DNA from: Branchiostoma floridae
Taxonomy: Eukaryota > Chordata > Leptocardii > Amphioxiformes > Branchiostomatidae
Direction: 5' to 3'
DNA: 64,000 bases
NCBI RefSeq assembly: GCF_000003815.2
Contig: NC_049979.1
Coordinates: 23,541,085-23,605,084 of the forward strand
Shown here: positions 37,301 through 48,800 of the stretch, one piece after another
Position numbering within the stretch: the first letter of the stretch is position 1
How the letters are laid out: every line of letters begins with the position of its first letter
Translations under genes and position numbers: made by a program
The notes under the pieces: generated by a model
What the model saw: the letters and a program-made list of their open reading frames with translations, nothing else
What the model was told of the DNA's origin: nothing
The model's database searches: none

Positions 37301-38590
37301 AATGTGCTTATCAACCATTTGACAATTTTACATTGCACTTCTTGCTCAGGATGCTGCAGGGCAGAACGCGGCAAAACAAAAGGTGATGAAATCATCTTTA
37401 AGGATTTTTTTTCCCAAAGTATTTTTGTAGCTAATGACTAATCTTCCTGTGATAAAGAGAAAACATTGATTGGATTTGCTGCTATTTGTTTCATAAGGTA
37501 CCAATGACTTAATGCTTATGATTTCGTACATATAGTCTGTTGAGTCAATGCTGAGTACATGTTATATTTGTAGCCGGGGTGTGGATTTAAAATAAACAAT
37601 GTGATAGCAGAACAAAATTCCCCTGCATGACACGAGTCAGTTGCACAGTACCTGGATGGTCAGGTGCCCTGAAAGCATCCTCGGCAGGAAGTTGTCCTCG
37701 GTCCTTTTGTTCATGACCCGTCTCTTAGCAGGCATCAAGAGCACAGATACTGAACAAAGCTACAGATTATATCCAGTACATGCGGCGCAAGAACCAGACG
37801 CACCAGCAGGACATAGACGACTTAAAGAAACAGAATGCACTTCTGGACCAGCAAGGTTAGAGAACTTAGCTTTCAATCAGTCCTCTGATCCTTCTTAGGT
37901 TGAAATGACCAAAAGCCCGAATGTAACTTGAGCCAAAGTTTGACGTTACCAACAGGTGAGTTTGCACAAAATCGTAATGTTGGACACAGTCATCAGGATT
38001 ATTTTTTTATCTAAGCTGGCCATCTACATAATTGCCCAAGGACCATTTCTCAACAGAGACGATGCTGACAGCAAATGCTGGGTATCTTTTAGATCAAGTG
38101 ACATAGGCTTCGGGTCAATTCAACTTGAACATGTTAAGTTTAATATATATATGTACAATCATGTATATATATATGTTCGTGAAAAAGGCTAACTGTAACA
38201 ATATCAATTTCAACATGCTCCCAAAATGAGTGCTGTTACTGCTGTATGGATGGAGGAAAGGCATAACTAGAAGAAAGTGAACTCAAAACACTGTCAAGAC
38301 ATCCTTTCCCTTTTCTGTAGCAAAATGAAGTGTGTGCAAAGTGAAGTCCCTGTGAAAATAAAGAAATTTACAGTATGTCAATAAGACCTCCATTCTCTTG
38401 TTCTGTTTGCACAGTCCGTGCCTTGGAGAAAGCACGTGCGACAGGCAACCTCTCCAGCGCACTCCTGAACGATGCTTCCTCCCTGGGGTTGAAAACGAGA
38501 TCAGGATCGGACAGTTCAGACTCCGACGACACCCACACTCACACTCAGGGACAGCGGAAACGGCTCAAAACAGACAACAAGAAAAGCTGA
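34376..38590 (+). CDS. MAX: MAX, bHLH leucine-zipper partner of MYC, complete, 6 coding exons
   Basis: MAX dimerises with MYC, MXD and MNT proteins and binds E-boxes. Exons: 34376-34414 ([13 protein letters not shown]), 34508-34558, 36567-36674, 37350-37382, 37732-37855, 38415-38590; all phases join (176 aa with every exon). Exon 3 holds the basic region and helix 1 ([19 protein letters not shown]); the DNA-contacting His, Glu and Arg are present. Exon 5 holds helix 2 and the zipper start ([20 protein letters not shown]). Exon 6 holds the rest of the zipper, an acidic serine tract and a basic tail [12 protein letters not shown]. Exon boundaries match the vertebrate gene except for the extra 33-nt exon. 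MAX converges with FNTB. Confidence 0.95.
34508..34558 (+). other. MAX: MAX exon 2, counterpart of the vertebrate alternative N-terminal exon
   Basis: This is a 51-nt phase-0 exon encoding 17 residues between the acidic N-terminus and ADKRAHH. Vertebrate MAX has a 9-codon optional exon at exactly this place, also ending in Ala before ADKR. Acceptor TTTCAG/ and donor GCG/GTGGGT are acceptable. It can be skipped without frame change (34414 to 36567). A stronger-looking GTGAGC donor at 34,536 would break the frame. Confidence 0.75.
37350..37382 (+). other. MAX: Candidate 33-nt cassette exon in the MAX helix-loop-helix loop
   Basis: Encodes [11 protein letters not shown] between ...ALQGEK (end of exon 3) and ASRAQ (start of exon 5). 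The acceptor CTTCTTGCTCAG has a pyrimidine tract, the donor is AAG/GTGATG, and both sides are phase 0. The insertion point is the loop joining helix 1 and helix 2, where the common vertebrate MAX forms have no exon. It would lengthen the loop by 11 small or polar residues. It could also be a chance open stretch, because the donor is weak. Confidence 0.6.
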
Positions 38591-39503
38591 TAGAGTGCCA
38601 AGTATATGTCCTGAAATAATAGAAAACTTCCACCAAGCTAGCAACTTTAGCTTAGTCTCCAGCATTAGGAAGCATGTCGCTTGTATATCTAGCACTGTAT
38701 TGCGTGTAAATAAGAGGTAAGGTACATTACGTGTGGCTTGAGCTGTATGTACTTGACTTGAAGGGTTGGTGACGTGAAAAAGGAAGTGACACATCCTAGT
38801 ATTATTGCTTAGTTACTTGATTGCTTGTGTTTATCAGAAAGTTCTAGGGTTAGGTTTTTGTCATCAGTAAGAAAAGGTAACAGATAATGCACAGTCGGTA
38901 TGGTTTTGTCATGTTACCTTGATGATTGCAGCAAAATCTTTCAAACCAAGCTTTTGCACTTCACGTCTTGATCACAAACACTGATTACCAGAAGTGTGTG
39001 TTGTGAACTGTCTTTTTTAGGATAGGAAGAAATGATGTTCGCCATCACTGCTGACTACACTATCATGTTGTTAGCATGTTAATCTGGGCAAATTTTTGCA
39101 AAGTAGGGGTTAAAGTATTTTAAGTTAGAATGAGATAGCTCCGAAGTAATTATTTCATTAAGACATTATGGATTATGAGACATAGGGTACTTTCTTGAAG
39201 AGCTATGTACGTACAAAAAAATTCCCCATTGAAATGACCAAGCCTTCATGATGCACCAGCCATTGTCGTATGAGGAGAGTTTGCAAATTGCAAAAGTTCC
39301 AAAATTGTTATGAAAACACATTAGTTGATAGAAACCTCCATAGACAGTGGCATGAAAAGGTGCATCAGTACTTCTTGTGCAGCTATTGTATTTCCTGTGT
39401 GGGAGTGACACTATTACAGTGTGTATTACCCACATCACCAACTCTGCTTTCCCAAGTCTGCCCACTTTGTGTGATGACGGGTTAAAACAATTTGTAAGCT
39501 ACT

Positions 39504-39690
39504 TTAAAAGGGGAAATTTATGCATGGATTTTATTTTATGGTAGGGAAAAAATGAAACTGTAGTCGCAATGGTTTTAAGTTTGCAGCAAAGAAGGGGGTA
39601 GGTGGGCTGCAAAAAAATTTGCATGGTTTTTAAGTTAGCGGTGAAGAGGTTACCGTGAACATTAAATCAATGTAGACATTTCCCCTTTAA
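39504..39690. mobile_element. MITE with TTAAAAGGGGAAAT inverted ends
   Basis: The left end TTAAAAGGGGAAAT mirrors the right end ATTTCCCCTTTAA. The interior has the phrase GGTTTTAAGTT seen in several other elements of the window. A cousin with ends CTAAAGGGGAAATGTTTG and CAAACATTTCTCCTTTTATAG lies at 62,622-62,831 in PSMC1. Confidence 0.75.
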
Positions 39691-42377
39691 CAGTATACAG
39701 AAGCCACCAGAGTAACAAGCCAGCAGTCACCTTCTCTACCCATGCTGCTGGGCTTCATTGTCATGTGTGAATGTAGATATACTGGAAATATTCTAATTCA
39801 GAGGTGAAAGGGTAGATGTGACCACATAGCATCTGCATTATCCTCTTGATTTTGGGCCACTGATGAATGAATGAATGAATGTAATTGTATTAAGACAAAT
39901 GTACATGTAGGTATCTGCTGCAGTGAGGTTTATTGGTTTGTGGTGAGGTTACAAGAGAGTAGAATATCCTTAAGACTCAAAGGGTCCATCATAACAAAGG
40001 TGGTGTGTATATTAGCAATAAAGCTACCTTTCACCCCGCAGCATTGCCTTGTCTTGGTCTGTGGTGTAGCCAGTTCTTGTGAACATCTGAACATACTAGC
40101 TTGTAGATATGTTGTCATAAAAAGGTAAAAGTAAAGGTTGCCCCATAGCATTTTGAGGCCATAGGGGTTGTGCATTGTTATTTACCATGTCTAGTAGGCA
40201 TGGTATTGGAAGGCAGGGCCCATCCCTGTTTTTCCACCATTTTTTACCTCCCCAACCATTGTTTCACCTTTGTGAAATGTGTATTGGGTGCCTTTACCAA
40301 GAATTCTAACCCAGGACTTCTTGGTTCTGGGTCAGACACCCTATTTAAACTGATATGCCAACATATAAGGTGGCTCCAGCAGTACAAATGTCCCCCTTAA
40401 TGGGATTCCAAACACAGCATAATCTGCCCTGCAGTTTTATAGACTTGAACAATAGGCAGGGGTATTAAAGCGATGAAGAATGTCCAAATCATAATACCCG
40501 CTGCTGACCGAACAGAAATTGAAAAATACAATATTTTTATCAAGATGTAAATGACTTCACACCTCAAGATCATCTCAGGTCAAGAAAATATTTCTAGGTT
40601 TGCAACAATCCATTTCAGTAGTAACCGTTAGAATACACATTTAGATATGGAATTGAAATGTAATTCACCTCGAAGGAAAACCATCTTGAAGTAGGTTTTT
40701 CACTAACTAAAGTCTTCCCAGTAAAATGTTTTTCTGCTGAAATATTCTGCCTCTGAAATATTGATGCTCCTGTATTCTCCATGGGACAATTCAGCCTTTT
40801 AGATGTTTGGCCTTGATGAGCCCCAAACCATTATGTGTAGACAGTTTGGTACCTCCTCAGGTGTTGATGGGGTTTGACTGGGTAATGGTTGGTGGATGGG
40901 GTCTGGACGTCCCTGTAGTTCAACTGGCAGCAGCCTTAGTTGAGATCCTGGATACTAGGAGATCTTGGGTATACGGCATATCATTTGGTCTTATGTAAAA
41001 AGTAATTCCCAAGAAAGGGATGAAAAGCTTTTCAAGGGTCTTGGTTGATATTTCTTAACATGTGCGAAGTAACATAATTGTATTGTCATGGCTGAAAAGC
41101 ATAGAAAGTGGTGTGTTTTGGGTGAAAATTTTTTTCTGCGCCCGAGGATCACTGCCGGACATTCATGTGTGTTAAATGTAAATCGATTCTCTGACCTAGA
41201 TCGACCCTTAGGGTGCTGTGTAAGGGAAGTTTGCGTGCCATGGATGATGCAGTACAAACATTTTATTTATAATTTGCTGTATTAAACACAAGCTTTTTTT
41301 CTTACTGACAACCTCAGTCTTTTTGCTGAAAAAATCTTCTCAATTGGTTTTATCCCAGGCGAAATCATGCAATTTTAGTTTTGTTTACCTGTGATTTACC
41401 AAAATTACGGAAGATGAAAAAAAACTCCATTGCTCTTGTAGCTGTAGTAGGGATATCCTCCCAGCCTTCTGCAGTTATTTTTCTTCAGAATTATTTCTTG
41501 GAAGAGATGGTCACTAGACTTGAGGGTGTGCAGCCTCCAATTGAAACCCAACATAAACCTGCATAAATTAAATCAGGCCGGTACTGGCATGTCTACAGGC
41601 AGGAAGTCCACTGTCTTTGAGTTGAACTGTTCACTCATGCCAATACCTTGGAGTTCACTAATACTAGTTCATACTATTATATAGTACTTATACCATTACT
41701 GTTTTGAATTCCAGTATAGCTTGAACTCAAGTTGTGAAGTTGCATTCAGACATAATCAAAACACCACCTGCTAGGGTGAGATGGTTTAATTTCAGATGCA
41801 AGAGTCACTTTATTCACTGTCAGATAAGACTACATGACATGTACATGTGTACAGTATTTATGTTGCAGTAACAATTCTTAAGACCACATTAGAACATGTA
41901 ACACTGTTGATGAACAGCTGTCAGTATGACCCATGGCCATATATAGCACCCAACTATCAAATCAGTTTGGTCAGAAGGTGACAGTCACCAAAACATCAGC
42001 TTAGGTAAAAACACTTGGTTCTGTTTGAAAAACTTCGTTATCCAGTGAGTTAGCTACCTGATGAAACTGTTCATGGATGTAAATTTGGTCATCACAATGC
42101 TAAGCGCTGTTCCATGGCATGTAACACCAACACATTTTATTCAACATAGCTACGAAAAAATGGGGAGTATAACTATAGCTACCTGTACAAATTCTGCAAC
42201 ATTCTAAACAGTGAACAACAGTTGGGAAGACTGTTCTCAGGAAGGAGAAGGAGGGACAATAATCCCTGTTGTGCACAAATGCAGTCTCCAAATAGATTCT
42301 TTGCTGACGTAACACGAAAGGGATCCGAAACAGATATGTACATGCACTAGTATTGCAAGACAAAAGTTGAAGGGATC

Positions 42378-42714
42378 CAGGGCTCGAAATTCATTTTTTG
42401 GAACAGATGCACTGGTGCACCTGACCTGTTAATTCCCGTGCACAGTGCACAACATAAAATAAAGTATAATTTTAGCAAAACCTGCCAATATAGTTTCTAG
42501 CATTCAAATTTACAATGGACTCAACATCTAATACCTATTTTTTTGACAGTCAAATATATGCCGTGTACTGAGTGTACAATCATACAAATATCTTTACATA
42601 CGTAACCTTACATAAAAATTTAGGGCACCAGTGCACTAACATTCAAATATTAAGTGCACAGCTCAAATCTTAGGTGCACAAGAGAGTACCCAGTACAATG
42701 TATTTCAAGCCCTG
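42378..42714. mobile_element. hAT-like MITE (CAGGGCTCGAAAT ends), second copy, 337 bp
   Basis: The ends are the same as the element at 19,698-19,998: CAGGGCTCGAAATTC at left and TATTTCAAGCCCTG at right. No clear flanking duplication is visible here. It lies just downstream of the FNTB stop codon (42,877) and may be transcribed with its 3' UTR. Confidence 0.78.
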
Positions 42715-42876
42715 ATATATTCAAATAAAACATCTATAGTACACTAATGAGACCCAGGCAAGTGAAGAGAACTGGCCTAGTTGCCATCTTAGTGAACATA
42801 CATGTATATTACACAGACAGGGAATGTTGTCTGGTCAAATCTCAAAGCTGACTCTACAGGACTGGTCGAAGGATGT

Positions 42877-45800
42877 TCAGGCGGCGGAGTTTGGAGATGG
42901 GACTGGGAGAACACCGAAGTATGAGTTGGCTTGGACCACGGCCTCTGGACTGATGTTGTATACTGGGTGGGTGGCATGCTGTAGGGGGAATAAACAGGCC
43001 TTCACATACTGTTACAAACAAACATAGGAGCTGTAAAATTATACAACTTGGTAATTATGGCTCGAAATTCATTTTCAGGAATGATAAATAAATTTGAGTG
43101 TACAGAATCAATTTTGGCTGCATAACACACGTCAGCAAAGCATTTTACAAATCTTACTGCCTTACTGCCATTGCTTGATTCTAAAATGAAAGGTCATTCA
43201 AGTAATGCTTAAGAAGAATGATGAACGTCACTCGAAACAGCCTTAAGATATGTTAAATCTGAATTGTAGAAGCCTGCAAGTTAACCGTATTATACAGCAT
43301 CTCACCAGTTCATTCTGAGTAGGACCCAAGACGTGGCTATGGTTGTATTTCCCTCCGATGAAGTGTTGGGCTATAGACAAGCCACTCAGACAGTAACAGG
43401 TGTGGTAGAAGTCCCTGGCCCTGGATGGTAGTGGGTTCAAACATCAACTTTAATTGTATACCACTGGTCAGCAAATTATTGAATATTATATTAAATATCG
43501 ACTGATGAGTTTATATAAGACAAGTTGAGATGAGATGCAAAGCCTATTTTGTACATTCACATTTTACCACCTACAAGATTGCAATCTCGCAGAAGTAACA
43601 ATTCCACCTGTAGACAGAGGCCACAATCGAGATCTCTGTAGGTAAATCACTGATTCTTCTGGTACAATTTCTGGTACTGGTAAAATTTCCAATTGTACTT
43701 GCAGAGATCCTCATCATGATCTCTCTTGACAGAGTTCTAATTACAATCTCTACCATGGCTCTACTATTGACCAGTTTAATTCATTTCATTCACATATACT
43801 TTGTAAGTATCATGCAAGAAGCACAATGCTTACATAAAGCTTGCAACTCAAAACATAAATATAAAACTCATAGTCAACTCAAAGGCAACTCAAATATAAA
43901 ACACAGCATCAACATACAAATATAAATACAAAATGGAACAGAACAGTAAATGTACACAAGAAAAGTTGGTGCTGTATCTAGTAAGGACAATATCAAAGAT
44001 AAGTCTTGTAAATGTGAAAATGATGTGGACCCTTGCATAAGTAAAGAACATGATATACTGTGACTGAGTTGTGTGTCCACTCACTTGCCAGGCTTGTCTA
44101 TGAGTCCCCCTGAGATGAACTGGCAGCAGATAAGGACATACTCCTGTAAGGCACCTTGATGGAACATCCAGGATTCTTTACTGAGTGCTTCGTCACCTGA
44201 AGACACAGCATGAAAAAACAAGGTAATCAAACTGTAATTTCAATTACTTTCACAGACTCAGTTGCAATGTAGAGGACTTAATGTCTTGTGGTTACAATAG
44301 AATATACCACATTACCTGCTCCATGTGTGGTCAACATTGCAGATAAATTTCCATTCTGATACAGCTATAAGTAAACTATATACTGGTTACCATCCCTATG
44401 TACGGGAACAGGACCTGAAACACCCTAACACAGACACGTTGTGTACCCACCCTCCATCATCAGCACCCTGTGCAGCAGGGGGAGGGTCCCGGCCTGCCAG
44501 AAGGAGTAGCAGCCATCAACTAACTTGTTGGTCCGACCCTGGAACAGGCACATGGAAGTACAATGTTTCTCAAACTCAATACACGGAAGCACTAACTTAA
44601 AGATGTTACACAGGGCTTTTAACATGTACTGTGAATTATTATTCATGAATTTTTGGGGGTATGAATTTTGCAGTAGAAGGAGAAAGAAAGTTTTTGCAGT
44701 GTTTTAAGTTGAAGCAATTCCATTGTACAAACATTATATTTGCCGTGTTGTAACTTGTAAAGAGGCCACTGCAAAAACTACAAATTTTGAAATAAAACCA
44801 ATCAATTTGTACGTCTAAAGACTTTCAGTATCATAGATAGGGAAGCATTTAGTAATACATATTTTAGTATATTAGGAAACTGCCTACCTGGAAACCACCT
44901 TCTAATCTCATCTGTCTGTTGACAGTCCATCTCTGTAGGCAGGTCAATGATAATGGAAAAGTAAGTGCACCTCTTAGGACAAAAACTTAAGCTGTACATG
45001 TCCCATAGCCCCACTCACCGCAGTCAAAACACAGGAATGCAAAATAAGAACTTCACGGTAAAAATGCAAATAATTGTCAGACATGCTGCCACTCTCTCAT
45101 TGGTTGAATCACTAACTGCTATTCTCTCATTGGTTGAACTGCTAATGGAGTGATGTACAGTCAGGATTGGTCTACTAGAGCAAAATCAAAGTTAAGTACT
45201 TGCTTGTTTGTAAAGTTGTAGTTCTAGATTATAACAGTGAAAAGTCAAGTTATCAACATTTGAATCCAACACCTGAAGAAGACCATACCAGTAAACTCTT
45301 GGTGTCTATGAGTCTCTCCCTGCCCAGCATGACCAAGGCTGCGTACCCACAGAACGTGTAACCACCGTGGGCTTCCATCTCTGGGACACCAGCTATACCT
45401 CCTTCATAGGTCTGACATCTACAACATCAACAATAACTTTGTCAATACCATGTCTGGATACTGTCAATTCATTTGTTGGGAGTTTTGATTCTTTCTTTTT
45501 TTTAAAAGTTCATGGCTGAAACAATTCTGCAGAAATCAGTCTGTAAGAAATGCATATTTGAGGTGTCATGAATTCAACATGGAGAGGTCAGTGAAAAAAC
45601 AAACATTGCAATCATTTCAAAACTAACAGTATATTGCAGGGTAAAGACAACCACACCATAAGTTTTTGCCATATCTACTATCAAATGTCATTGGATAAGT
45701 ATCACAATTACCAGTAAAAACACAGGATTTTTGTGTCACAGAAAAAAGTAGCCATGACAAGTCAAGTTTCCTTGTGTCTTTCTCCTATCTTTTCTGACAC

Positions 45801-48800
45801 AACATTTGAGAACTATAGATAGGATGTTGTCCCTATGACCTTATAACATATATGTAGCTAGCACAGGTGATTTTTTTCCTAATGTGATAACACAGTGAAA
45901 TCTATCTTAAATTATAGCTCTTGCAGCCCCGAACAAAATGCCGTTTTCGGATTTCAAATCGGATGAACTTAAGTCTAGAAATTAAATTTTGAAGTAATTA
46001 ATTTGGGTATTTTTGTGGAAAACCTTAATCATTAGTTCAATGGGGCCCAAATGGCACCGGAGGGACCTGTAATTAGTGCAAATCAATACACAACACACCC
46101 TATATGCATCATTAGCATAGATTTATTTTCTTAACACCAACAGACATTCAAGTTGATGCAACTGTCTAACCAAATCCAGCAAGTAGACAGTACACTTAGT
46201 CTATAATTAGTAAATGATTATGTTAATTATTGAAATTAGTATGTCTGCATACTAATTAGGTTAATATCACATACTATATTCAAGTATCCTCTACACATTC
46301 AAGCTACATTTCTCTCTCAGGTTACCTCAGACATCTGTCACTACATGATCAGCAAAGTGTCAGTTGTATTTAAATTCTTATGTAATGACTGATTTGCATA
46401 TTTGCATATTAATTAGACAAAAGCATCAAATTGGATAGACATCATCTACATACACACTTTCTTTATGCCCACCTCTAAACAGAGTAATGGAACTGGCAGC
46501 TGTCACAATATAGCTAACAAATAGATGATTTTAAGTATTCTAATTAGTATATGATTAGTGTTTTGCAATATTTATAAGGTAAATAATATAAATAATCCAA
46601 TTTCAGCATTCTAATCACTGCAGCTTTCATAAATTACAGAAGATACATTTAAAAAAATACATATATTATACAATTGGCAGCTGACACAGCATGGGTGACC
46701 AGCAAGTTCAAGTTATCATACCAATTCTTGTTGTATAATCATTTAGCATATTTGCATATTAATTAGACCAATAATGCATATAATAAATAATAATCCAATC
46801 AATTCATGGCTTTGAGAAAAATGCACTTATACTATGTTTTCAACTGTTTTTGACTTAATTACTTCAAGATTACTTATTAAACTTTTTGTCATCCACTTCA
46901 TAAATAAATAATTAACATCAATTACTTTTTTGCATATTAATTACATAATTTTTACAAGTCATATCTTTTTTTCTGCAGAAACATGTGAATACTATTGTAT
47001 CTATATATATTATATCAAATATTAACAAATTCCTACTGTCTCTCTTTGCTTGTCTCGCTTCTTCACTTTTGCTTTATCAGTTCAAGTCTTCTGATCAAAG
47101 CCATATTACAACAAATATAATCAAACAAATTCCTAAAGTCTCTCTCTTTGCTTGTCTCGCTTCTTCTTCAGTTTTGCTTTTTCTGCCTGTATCAGTTCTA
47201 GTCGTCTGTCCATAGCCATGTACTTTGTACCCTGTGCAACTTCCTGATCTGAGTCCTCATCTTCATCCTCCTCATTGTTGTTATTGCATCTTAAAGTGTT
47301 CATACCTATCAGCTCAAGCAAGTTTTCCTTTAGTTCTGACATTGAAAACTTTTTCACCGACCCATTCACAGTCATCTGTTGTTGAACCAAGTATCTTTTG
47401 TCTGTTGGTAGAGGGTCCTCCAGAACAACTTTGTGAAATCTGAGCTGTGCAAGGATCTTCTCTTTCTTCTTTGAATCAGTTGCACACTCACAGAGTCTCT
47501 GCTCAACCTCCTCTGGAGTCTTCCATTCACCGCCACCTTGCCTTACTGCTTCACAAATCTTGGATTTCTCCTGGGATACCCTTCTTATCTTTCTTTCCTT
47601 CTCATCTTGTTTCTGCCTCAGCAGTTCGAGGCGGTGGCTCAGAATTTCCTGTTCTCGTTCTTTCTGCTTCTTGATGCATCCTGGAGCAGCTTTTCGAGCT
47701 GTCTCTAATGCACGTTCTTTGTCATCTTCAGACAGTTTTCCCAGCCAGTCTACTGTGTGGTTTGTAGAGAGTAGAAGCAGTGATTCGATGTGTAAGGTCT
47801 TTGCAGATGGTTTCAGCTGGTGTAACCTATTTCGGTACCCAATGCTTCTTTCACATGTGACATTTGTTGTGGGAACATGTTTAGATTTCTGTTTCAGGTT
47901 TTCATCAGGATTATCATACATTCCTCCAGGTAAGTAGTCGGTGAGCTGTTTTTCTATCAGAATCACCCAGGACGAGAAGATCAGCTCCAGGGCACTGATG
48001 GTGAGAGCATCCAGCTCAGCATCCTCAGAATCTTTAAAAAGGGCATGGCACACATCATCCTCATCAACCACCTCCCGGCCGGGAAATATGGTTTTATTGT
48101 CAGGCACAAGTAGTTCTGATGAGTCCTCTGATAGTCTAAGGAATTCCGCTCTCATTGTGAGAGACTGTCTGTTCAGATCGAGGATGTTGGTAGCAGCTAA
48201 GATTTCTCGCCACATTGGCGTGGTCACTCTCTTCTCCAGGATACCTAGCGCCCTGCATCCAGCGATAGCAACTTTGTTGGATAAGTGCTGCTGCAGACAA
48301 GAGTGGGACATACTTAGGGTACCACCACCTTTCCAGATTTCTAAGAACTCCCTCATGTCCTCTAAGTGAAAGAAGAAGGCCGCACCATTCACAAATTGGA
48401 TGTTGCATCTATTCCCGATTAATTTGGAAAACTGGCACTTTCTACCTGGCTCCTTCCCATACAGGAAAGCCTGGAAAGCCGCCGCTTGCCCCGTTCTTTC
48501 ATCGCACTGTTTTTGAAACGTGCGACAAGCTGCATACAGTGCATCCTCAGTGACAGCCCTTCCATTTTTGGTTGGCATGCCTTTCTTTTCAATGGCGCAC
48601 ACATCAAAACATTTTAATGCATCAAGTGCAACAGAAGCCATGTTGATAAGGACGTGCATATAACAATAAAAGTTATTGACTTTCTCTACTGAGCTTGACG
48701 TGTCCTTGATTATCTCCCCCCTCCACTCTTCAAAAGCACTGTTAAATGCTTTCATTACTGAACCTCTGTCCGACATTGTTGATGTTATCATTGATAACAG

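Larger units (their letters stand above)
38591..42876. other. Interval between converging MAX and FNTB genes
   Basis: It holds the 3' UTRs of both genes and transposon pieces: a MITE at about 39,504-39,690, a tRNA-related SINE piece near 40,915-40,985 and a hAT-like MITE at 42,378-42,714. A short GAAT microsatellite lies at 39,865-39,882. No conserved coding exon is visible. Confidence 0.65.
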
